The notes under the pieces were generated by a model that did not search any database, had not been told where the DNA came from, and was given only the letters and a program-made list of their open reading frames with translations. The position numbers and the translations under genes were made by a program. Shown here piece after piece: positions 1 to 5,123 of a stretch of 6,787 nucleotides of DNA (position 1 is its first letter; the number at the start of each line of letters is the position of its first letter). The stretch lies in the NCBI GenBank assembly GCA_018969455.1, contig JAGWYI010000234.1, forward strand, positions 1 through 6,787, given 5' to 3'. This DNA comes from Bacteroidota bacterium (GTDB lineage Bacteria > Bacteroidota > Bacteroidia > Chitinophagales > Saprospiraceae).

Positions 1-1505
1 AAAGCCTCTCCATAATCATTGGTTCGTAGGATAAACTGATGATGCAATGCGGTTGCACGAGTCATCAATTCCCGCACAGTTTGTTGGGTCCAGATCAATC
101 CGGAAGCGCCATTGTGGCTGGTGAAAACCTCGGGATGCAGTTTGTCGAGTGGATGATTAAGAATGGGGAAGCGCTGGAACAAGGGTTGGCTGCTTGTAAT
201 GGCGCTCAAAATGGCATCGTATTCTTCCTTGGAGAAATTAAAGTCGGCCGGGTTTAACTGGGTAACCAGCAGTTCTTTACCTTCCAGCCGGTTGGCATGT
301 AAAAATTGTCCGACAGTTTCTGAAAAGTTCAGATCACCAAACAGAGGGATGTGGAGGGCCTTCCAACTTTCATCCAGGGCATTTTGCAAGCGCAGTGTTT
401 TGTTCAGAATGGCCTCATAAGCCGCTCCTTCATGGGCTACCTTATTTTTGTTGTCGGCGGCCATTCGCAGCATATCTGCCAGCATCATGAGGTCGCTCTG
501 CAGGTCGCGCAGGATGAACGTGACATCGCCAAACCCTTTTTCCAGCAAAAACTTTTGCGCCCTGCGCAGCGAATGAATGCTTTTGGATACAACCAGACAT
601 TTTTTGCCGTTGGAGAGCGCATTGGCAGCAAGTGCGGAAATGGTATAGGTTTTTCCGGTACCGGATGCGCCTTCCACCACCGTCAGGGCATTTTGTTGCA
701 TGGCCAGCAACACGGCGCGTTGAGAAGGATCGAGGGGCAATAAGGAGAAGGAATGACCCCAATTGCCTGCATCGGCTGGCAGGCCAGGCGCCACTTCGGG
801 CGGATGCGTAATGGTCGTACGTGGAAGCGTGGGAAAAATGCCGGCGACTCCGCCCCACACCAATTGTCCTACCAATGCGGCGGCACTTGCCTCATTTTCC
901 CTTGGAAGCAACTGAATACTCAAAGGAAGGCCTTGTTCGGTCAGACCAATTCTCCGCCGAATTTCTTCGCAAAAATCGGAAAGCGCATGGGCATTTAGAG
1001 CCTTGGCATCGGCAAGTTGATGAGCCTTTGCCGATAATTCCAGGTTAAAATAAGCATCAATTAAGTGAAAAAGTGGATAATTTGGCGATATTTGTTTGCC
1101 ATCCAGGCGTTGTGCAATCCAACTATCCGGATTTTGAACGTGGGGCTCGAGTTGAAAATGCCAAAGAAACAAAGGAGCAGCCACCTCATACCCGCCAATG
1201 CGTGCGAGCACAAAAGGATATCCAAATGCCAGGTTTTTCGTGCCAAAAACCTTCTCCCGATTGCGGGCCTCAAAATAAAAATGCAACAATTGTTCGTTGC
1301 CAGAATGTTCAACCTGTAGCGGCAATTCAAAGGATTTAAAATCAACCAAATCGTGGATACAACGGATGGCAAATTCACTATCCAGTCCCACCAGATCGGT
1401 GTGCGACCGGTTCTTGGGCAGGGCATTGAGCCAGGCGAGCGCATCGCCGCTGTAAGAAGTGCCTTGGGTTCCGCTGAGCAGGGTTTGACGCTGAGGATCG
1501 GTCAT
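1..1505 (-). CDS. Superfamily 1 DNA/RNA helicase-like NTPase (COG1112/DUF4011-like), 5' part only
   Basis: Reading the minus strand from the ATG at 1505 gives 501 uninterrupted codons to the left edge, so the C-terminal part is outside the window. Seen: a Walker A motif GASGTGKT at residues 279-286, preceded by LPLDPSQRAVL and VVEG and followed by ANALSNGKKCLVVSKS. This is the arrangement of the first helicase domain in Upf1/Dna2-like SF1 helicases with DUF4011-type N-termini (xLxxDxSQxxVL, then VxGPPGTGKSxTI, then NALxxGKxVLxVS). The N-terminal 250 residues fit the same family: a GYPFVLARIGG...APLFLW segment, then SPNYPLFHLID. Walker B and helicase motifs III-VI are not visible. ATP binding is well supported; helicase activity and nucleic-acid substrate are family inference. 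It is transcribed away from the SRP RNA. Some members of this family work in phage defence, others have no known role; nothing visible decides between them. Confidence 0.85.
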   Translation of the reverse strand, partial: MTDPQRQTLLSGTQGTSYSGDALAWLNALPKNRSHTDLVGLDSEFAIRCIHDLVDFKSFELPLQVEHSGNEQLLHFYFEARNREKVFGTKNLAFGYPFVLARIGGYEVAAPLFLWHFQLEPHVQNPDSWIAQRLDGKQISPNYPLFHLIDAYFNLELSAKAHQLADAKALNAHALSDFCEEIRRRIGLTEQGLPLSIQLLPRENEASAAALVGQLVWGGVAGIFPTLPRTTITHPPEVAPGLPADAGNWGHSFSLLPLDPSQRAVLLAMQQNALTVVEGASGTGKTYTISALAANALSNGKKCLVVSKSIHSLRRAQKFLLEKGFGDVTFILRDLQSDLMMLADMLRMAADNKNKVAHEGAAYEAILNKTLRLQNALDESWKALHIPLFGDLNFSETVGQFLHANRLEGKELLVTQLNPADFNFSKEEYDAILSAITSSQPLFQRFPILNHPLDKLHPEVFTSHNGASGLIWTQQTVRELMTRATALHHQFILRTNDYGEA

Positions 1506-1528
1506 GTTCTGGCCTGTATTTGGTGATT

Positions 1529-1552
1529 AAATTGCGCAAAAGAACGCAATTT
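1529..1552 (-). promoter_or_regulatory. Perfect 8-bp inverted repeat around a possible -7 box of the helicase gene
   Basis: AAATTGCG (1529-1536) and CGCAATTT (1545-1552) are perfect reverse complements separated by 8 nt. On the minus strand the spacer reads TTCTTTTG, one mismatch from the Bacteroidota -7 consensus TAnnTTTG, with TTCG 20 nt further upstream as a possible -33 element. This would place transcription start about 25 nt before the ATG at 1505. The dyad could be an operator over the promoter, or a small hairpin. The symmetry is seen directly; the regulatory role is inferred. Confidence 0.35.
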
Positions 1553-1620
1553 TAAAACGCCATCCGAATACCCGCATAAAATTTTCTTGTAAGAGTCTCA
1601 AAAAATCAAATCCATGCCCT

Positions 1621-1628
1621 TATCTTTG
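1621..1628 (+). promoter_or_regulatory. Bacteroidota-type -7 promoter element of the SRP RNA
   Basis: TATCTTTG matches the Bacteroidota -7 consensus TAnnTTTG exactly. It ends about 5 nt before the GCGCC (1634-1638) that forms the 5' strand of the SRP RNA outer helix, so predicted initiation at about 1631-1635 agrees with the RNA structure. No convincing TTTG -33 box is seen at the usual spacing. Confidence 0.7.
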
Positions 1629-1630
1629 CG

Positions 1631-1720
1631 GCGGCGCCGGGCGATCAGCTCCTGCAAAACCTCCCCAGGGCAGAAATGCAGCAAGGATATGTGGTTGTAG
1701 CGGTGTGTCTGGCGCTTTTT
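1631..1720 (+). ncRNA. ffs: Signal recognition particle RNA, small bacterial type
   Basis: This is the RNA that pairs with Ffh to target nascent membrane and secreted proteins to FtsY and the Sec translocon. Seen: the domain IV core, with CAGG (1666-1669), a three-pair stem GCA/TGC closed by a GAAA GNRA tetraloop (1673-1676), then AGCA (1680-1683). This is the same order as the Ffh-binding symmetric loop and tetraloop of E. coli 4.5S RNA. Helices below it also form: C1663-C1664 with G1685-G1686, C1652-A1657 with T1695-G1700 plus C1660-C1661 with G1693-G1694, and the outer helix GCGCC (1634-1638) with GGCGC (1711-1715). A TTTTT run directly after the outer helix is a plausible end, and an exact TATCTTTG box lies just upstream. 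The length of about 85-90 nt suits the Alu-less small form. End coordinates are approximate. It is missed if the downstream gene is started at the ATG at 1676. Confidence 0.85.
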
Positions 1721-1726
1721 AAAACC

Positions 1727-1785
1727 TTTGCGAGTCAAGCGCATGCTGTAGTTCGCTACAGGCACTTGCCTCGCAAATTTTATTT
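1727..1785 (+). terminator. Long UUCG-capped stem-loop with T-rich tail, probable terminator
   Basis: TTTGCGAG (1727-1734) pairs with CTCGCAAA (1770-1777). CAAG (1736-1739) pairs with CTTG (1765-1768). CTGTAG (1746-1751) pairs with CTACAG (1756-1761) around a TTCG loop (1752-1755). An asymmetric internal loop lies between the inner and middle helices. The tail TTTTATTT (1778-1785) suggests an intrinsic terminator for the SRP RNA transcript. It lies 35 nt before the transaldolase ATG, so a leader structure or palindromic repeat element is also possible. Confidence 0.45.
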
Positions 1786-1819
1786 AAAGCATTTCCGATC
1801 TCACTCAAACAACAGTTGT

Positions 1820-2482
1820 ATGCTTTTTTTTGTTGACACTGCCAACCTCGATCATATACGAGAAGCGCAAGATCTCGGAATCCTCGACGGTGTAACCACC
1901 AACCCTTCTCTCATGGCTAAAGAAGGCATCTCCGGTGAAAAAAACATCTTAAATCACTACAAGGAAATTTGTAAAATTGTAGGAGACGGGAAAGATGTGA
2001 GCGCAGAAGTAATCGCTGTTGATTTTAAAGGCATGGTGGAAGAGGGCCAAAAACTGGCAGCACTTCATGAGAACATCGTTGTAAAGGTTCCAATGATCAA
2101 AGAAGGCATCAAAGCCATTTCTTACTTCACAGAGCAAGGAATCAAAACCAATTGCACCCTGGTTTTTTCCGCCGGTCAGGCAATTTTGGCTTCCAAGGCA
2201 GGCGCAACCTATCTTAGCCCATTTATCGGCCGGGTAGATGACATTACCTGGGACGGAATTGGCCTCATTAAGGAAATATACGAAATATACGACCAAATTG
2301 GTTCTGAAACGGCAATCCTCGCCGCCAGCATCCGAAACCCGCTGCACATTGTACAGGCCGCCAAAGCAGGCGCCGATGTGGTAACCTGCCCCCTCAATGC
2401 CATTCTCGGATTGCTCAACCACCCCCTGACGGATCAAGGCTTGCAAAAATTCCTCGAAGATCATCAAAAAGCGAATGCCTGA
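1820..2482 (+). CDS. tal: Transaldolase, small TAL/FSA-family type
   Basis: A 220-residue TIM-barrel aldolase that moves a dihydroxyacetone unit between sugar phosphates in the cytoplasmic non-oxidative pentose phosphate pathway. Seen: MLFFVDTANLDHI at the start, GVTTNPS (24-30), and the Schiff-base lysine K89 in VVKVP. E63 (in SAEV) and F135 (in SPFIGR) stand where E. coli fructose-6-phosphate aldolase has Gln59 and Tyr131; Glu and Phe are the transaldolase state, so transaldolase is preferred over FSA. The start at 1820 is chosen because family members begin exactly there and total length is normal; the in-frame ATG at 1676 would add 48 unrelated residues translated from the SRP RNA and a hairpin. 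No Shine-Dalgarno sequence is visible, which is usual for Bacteroidota. The stop overlaps the next gene by 8 nt, so the two are probably co-transcribed and perhaps translationally coupled. Confidence 0.93.
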   Translation: MLFFVDTANLDHIREAQDLGILDGVTTNPSLMAKEGISGEKNILNHYKEICKIVGDGKDVSAEVIAVDFKGMVEEGQKLAALHENIVVKVPMIKEGIKAISYFTEQGIKTNCTLVFSAGQAILASKAGATYLSPFIGRVDDITWDGIGLIKEIYEIYDQIGSETAILAASIRNPLHIVQAAKAGADVVTCPLNAILGLLNHPLTDQGLQKFLEDHQKANA

Positions 2483-3311
2483 TTCCATGGAAACATTTCG
2501 GTTGAATCTGGACCGCGACATGGTGGTTTTTGATGTCGAAACAACCGGGTTGAATGTCGTACGTGACCGTATTATTCAACTCGCCATGATCAAAATTCAT
2601 AAAAACGGAAATCCGGATCTTGAGTTTTCAACGTTAATTAATCCGGGAATTCCCATCTCCGAAGAGGCGATGATGATTCATGGCATTACGCCCAAAGACC
2701 TGGCCAACAAACCCACTTTTATTCAATTATCCCAAAAAATTTGGGATTTTATCGGCAATGCCGACCTCGCGGGCTACAATTCCAATCGTTTCGATGTACC
2801 CATGCTGATGGAAGAATTTGCCCGCGCAGGCATGGAATTTGACGTCAGCAAACGACGCCTCATTGATGCCCAACGCATTTTTTACAAAATGGAACCCCGC
2901 ACCCTGAAAGCGGCTTATCGATTGTATTGCGGAAAGGAACTGGAAGACGCGCACAATGCCATTGCCGATGTGCGCGCAACCCTTGAAGTATTGAAAGGTC
3001 AACTTCAAATGTATGAAAACAAAGACCTGATCGACGAAGAAGGAAATACTGTCCCAGCCCCCATCAAAAACGATATGCAAGCATTGCATTCTTTTACCAA
3101 TGACCTTAACTTCCTGGATGCGACTCAAAAACTGCGGGTACAGCCAGATGGAAAAGTAGTCTTTAATTTCGGTAAATACGTGGGCCAATCGGTAAAGGAG
3201 GTGCTGGCAAAAGATAAAAATTACTTTTTCTGGATTCAGGAGAAAGAATTTTCTTCCCAGGTAAAACAAATCATCAAACAAATGATGAAAGAAGTAGACA
3301 AACCAGGCTAA
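2475..3311 (+). CDS. DEDDh 3'-5' exonuclease (DnaQ/ExoX-like) with GKY C-terminal domain
   Basis: A 278-residue protein with a DnaQ-like exonuclease domain (about residues 15-175). The catalytic set is complete: D20 and E22 in FDVETTGL, D107 in YNSNRFDVPM, and H160 with D165 in EDAHNAIADV. These residues bind two metal ions and remove nucleotides from 3' ends. The C-terminus (about 230-275) carries FGKYVGQSVKEVL followed by YFFWI, matching the small domain found at the C-terminus of exodeoxyribonuclease X-like proteins. The layout suggests a stand-alone repair or proofreading-type nuclease rather than the dedicated polymerase III epsilon subunit; the actual substrate is not known. The start at 2475 overlaps the transaldolase stop (ATGCCTGA); ATG codons at 2487 and 2520 are alternatives, and 2487 would also leave the fold intact. 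No obvious terminator follows. Confidence 0.88.
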   Translation: MPDSMETFRLNLDRDMVVFDVETTGLNVVRDRIIQLAMIKIHKNGNPDLEFSTLINPGIPISEEAMMIHGITPKDLANKPTFIQLSQKIWDFIGNADLAGYNSNRFDVPMLMEEFARAGMEFDVSKRRLIDAQRIFYKMEPRTLKAAYRLYCGKELEDAHNAIADVRATLEVLKGQLQMYENKDLIDEEGNTVPAPIKNDMQALHSFTNDLNFLDATQKLRVQPDGKVVFNFGKYVGQSVKEVLAKDKNYFFWIQEKEFSSQVKQIIKQMMKEVDKPG

Positions 3312-3333
3312 TCCACCTTTCCCGCTTTATCCC

Positions 3334-3341
3334 TAACTTCG
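3334..3341 (+). promoter_or_regulatory. Possible -7 promoter element before the MbnP/MbnH-like cassette
   Basis: TAACTTCG is one mismatch from TAnnTTTG and lies 38 nt before the ATG at 3380, in the only gap between the exonuclease and the lipoprotein cassette. No -33 TTTG is seen at normal spacing. This is a weak call based on position and near-match only. Confidence 0.3.
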
Positions 3342-3379
3342 CATTCTTTGCTTCGCTCACAAGGTTTTTGCCCAAAAAC

Positions 3380-4240
3380 ATGCACCATTTCAGGCCAATC
3401 AAAGTATACCCAACCGCTTTGCCCGTGCGATACCTTGTATTTATTTGTTTCCTTACCGCACTCGCATCTGCCTGCTTCGACCCAAAAAAAGGATGCCTGG
3501 ACATTGAGGCGTCCAATTTTGACGCCAATGCAGATAAAAACTGCTGTTGTACCTACCCCGTACTGGAAATTGCCGTAAACCACGCATACGACACAATTCT
3601 GTATCTCGACAAAATCGTCTACAAAAATGAGTTTGGTTATTTCAGGCCATACAGTGTGGTTTTTTACCTGTACGACTTCCAATTGCGACAAAATGGAACC
3701 TGGAACGAAATTTCCGATACCATTCCGCTGTACTGTTTCGGACCCAATCCCGGCGACTCCATCAAACAAACCCTGAAAAACGACTTTGCGCTTCTCCGCC
3801 GCACCGCTCTTACCCTAAAACCCGGAACCTTTCGCAACACCGGTGTTTTCGATGGCTTCCGGCTCCAATTGGGGCTTAGCCCAAAAGCCAACCAGGCAAT
3901 TCCGTCAAAAGCACCCAGCAACCACCCCCTGTTTACCCAAAGCGAAAATTTATGGATCAGCAAAAATGAAGGATATGTTTTTGCTCGCATCGTAGTGGCC
4001 CCCGACAGCCTGGCAAACACACCGCCAGATACATTTACCTATTTAGCAGGAGATATCCCCAAGCGTATGTTTGAACAAACCGGAATTCTGTTGAATCATC
4101 AAGCAGGGTATAACTTTAAATTGAATCTTAAAATTGATTACAAAACATTATTCCAAAATGTAAATTGGCTGGCGCCTCTGGCCCAACGGAAAGTGACAAT
4201 AGGCGACAACTTGCCAAATGTTTTTAGCGTTTCTCAATAA
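3380..4240 (+). CDS. Divergent MbnP-like lipoprotein with Cys-rich N-terminus
   Basis: A 286-residue predicted lipoprotein. A basic start and hydrophobic stretch (about 16-30) lead to the lipobox ASAC with lipid-carrying C32. Just after it lies a cysteine cluster, C39 and C55-C57, in a segment GCLDIEASNFDANAD...CCCTYP. This resembles the GC-D-A-NYDPNA-D-C-Y module common at the N-termini of Bacteroidota surface proteins. The rest fits the beta-rich MbnP (methanobactin-associated copper-binding) fold: FRLQLGL (160-166), NHPLF (171-175), a Trp at 182 followed by GYVFARI, then LNLKIDYKTLF. Where MbnP proteins usually show an FH-G type motif, this one has FTYLAGD, so the histidine appears absent. 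The start is set at the ATG at 3380; the earlier in-frame TTG at 3368 adds only four residues. It lies 99 nt upstream of a second MbnP-like gene. The family call is from pattern memory and is moderate. Confidence 0.68.
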   Translation: MHHFRPIKVYPTALPVRYLVFICFLTALASACFDPKKGCLDIEASNFDANADKNCCCTYPVLEIAVNHAYDTILYLDKIVYKNEFGYFRPYSVVFYLYDFQLRQNGTWNEISDTIPLYCFGPNPGDSIKQTLKNDFALLRRTALTLKPGTFRNTGVFDGFRLQLGLSPKANQAIPSKAPSNHPLFTQSENLWISKNEGYVFARIVVAPDSLANTPPDTFTYLAGDIPKRMFEQTGILLNHQAGYNFKLNLKIDYKTLFQNVNWLAPLAQRKVTIGDNLPNVFSVSQ

Positions 4241-4265
4241 TCCACTTTAAAATTGCCAAAAATTC

Positions 4266-4279
4266 GTGCAATTTTGCAC
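4266..4279. promoter_or_regulatory. GTGCAA/TTGCAC palindrome in the gap between the two MbnP-like genes
   Basis: GTGCAA (4266-4271) and TTGCAC (4274-4279) form a perfect 6-bp dyad with a TT spacer. A further GTGCAA copy occurs at 4330-4335, five nt before the ATG at 4340. This could be a regulator site giving the downstream MbnP and diheme genes their own control. No recognisable -7/-33 pair is seen beside it, so the role is speculative. Confidence 0.3.
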
Positions 4280-4339
4280 TATCCTTCTTCCCTGCCAAGC
4301 CTGTTTCCATTTCATTTTTTACGAAAACTGTGCAAAACC

Positions 4340-5113
4340 ATGTCTCTACGCATTTTAACCATGCTGCTTTGCAGCGCCTTGCTAATTGCAGCCTGCAAAG
4401 ACGATGAAACCAAACCAAACGGCGCTGTATCCGATTTTAAACTGACGTTCAAATCGAATTACAATGGCGAACGACTTATTAAATACCACCAATACCCCTA
4501 CGGCGCCAACGCGTATCCGCTCGAATTCAGTCGCTTTACCCTTTTTCTTACCGATGTAACGCTCCTCAACGGCACTCAGGAAACTGTTGTGGCGCCCTCC
4601 CTGTACCTCGACTTCACCCCCGATAATGCCTCAAGCGATACCTCGGCCTATCTAAACTACACCTTCGCCAACATACCGGAAGGAACTTACACCGGCATAA
4701 AAATCGGATATGGCGTAAAACCTTCCGACAATGCCAAAAATCCGGCAGATTTCCCACCCAGCAGCCCTCTTTACAACGATAATGAGTATTGGCTCGGCTG
4801 GAAAAGCTATATTTTTTGCAAAATTGAAGCGCAAGGCGATTCCGATAAAGACGGGGTGTACGACCACTTCAACATTTATCATTGCGGCGGTAGCCTGGTT
4901 TACAAAACCTTTACCTTTACCCAGCCTATTACCGTAGGCGGCAATGCCAAAACGACCAATGTGAATTTCGATCTGCGAAAATTGTTCATTATGGACGATG
5001 GCCGATATTATAACATGGTGACCAGCCCCTCAACCTCCAACAACAAAGACAGCCTTCGCGTGGCCAACGACATTATGGGTAAATTTGGCAAGGCAACAAC
5101 CCTGGAACAATAA
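4340..5113 (+). CDS. MbnP-like copper-binding family lipoprotein, probably surface exposed
   Basis: A 257-residue lipoprotein. Signal MSLRILTMLLCSALLIAAC has lipid-carrying C19, followed directly by KDDE, the Lys plus acidic pattern known in Bacteroidota as a lipoprotein export signal for the cell surface. The mature part reads as an MbnP domain: DFKLTFKSNYNG (32-43), FSRFTLFLTDVTLL (63-76), GTYTGIKIGYGV (115-126), NEYWLGWKSY (148-157) with W151 and W154, FNIYHCGG (177-184) with H181 and C182, and FDLRKLF. In studied MbnP proteins a tryptophan is oxidised to kynurenine by the partner diheme enzyme MbnH, which creates a copper site; W151 or W154 are candidates here by inference. DSDKDGVYD (167-175) has a calcium-loop-like spacing. 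The start at 4340 is chosen for its signal peptide; the upstream in-frame TTG at 4253 adds 29 residues and spoils it. The diheme gene begins 10 nt after the stop. Confidence 0.8.
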   Translation: MSLRILTMLLCSALLIAACKDDETKPNGAVSDFKLTFKSNYNGERLIKYHQYPYGANAYPLEFSRFTLFLTDVTLLNGTQETVVAPSLYLDFTPDNASSDTSAYLNYTFANIPEGTYTGIKIGYGVKPSDNAKNPADFPPSSPLYNDNEYWLGWKSYIFCKIEAQGDSDKDGVYDHFNIYHCGGSLVYKTFTFTQPITVGGNAKTTNVNFDLRKLFIMDDGRYYNMVTSPSTSNNKDSLRVANDIMGKFGKATTLEQ

Positions 5114-5123
5114 AATCGGAAAC

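Noticed and set aside
39..1444. Several plus- and minus-strand open frames of 70-140 codons
   Set aside because: All lie in other frames of the 501-codon helicase frame on the minus strand, which has a Walker A motif and family context.
1..1505. Firm call of a Mokosh defence system
   Set aside because: Only the N-terminal half of one helicase is visible and no nuclease partner is seen, so it is kept as a question.
1676..1819. N-terminal extension of the transaldolase from the ATG at 1676
   Set aside because: The 48 extra residues have no family counterpart and come from the SRP RNA and a hairpin; family members begin at the Met encoded at 1820.
1949..3281. Minus-strand frames at 1949-2521 and 2727-3281
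   Set aside because: They are antisense shadows of the transaldolase and exonuclease genes, both of which have complete catalytic motifs.
3338..3356. Short direct repeat CTTCGC at 3338-3343 and 3351-3356
   Set aside because: Six-base repeats of this kind are expected by chance, and only two copies are present.
3308..3769. Minus-strand frame of 153 codons over the first lipoprotein
   Set aside because: It lies opposite the signal peptide, lipobox and Cys module of the plus-strand lipoprotein and has no recognisable features.
3368..5087. TTG starts at 3368, 4253 and 5085 for the three cassette genes
   Set aside because: In each case an internal ATG (3380, 4340, 5124) gives a proper lipoprotein signal peptide; the TTG extensions add residues that do not fit, or overlap the previous gene.
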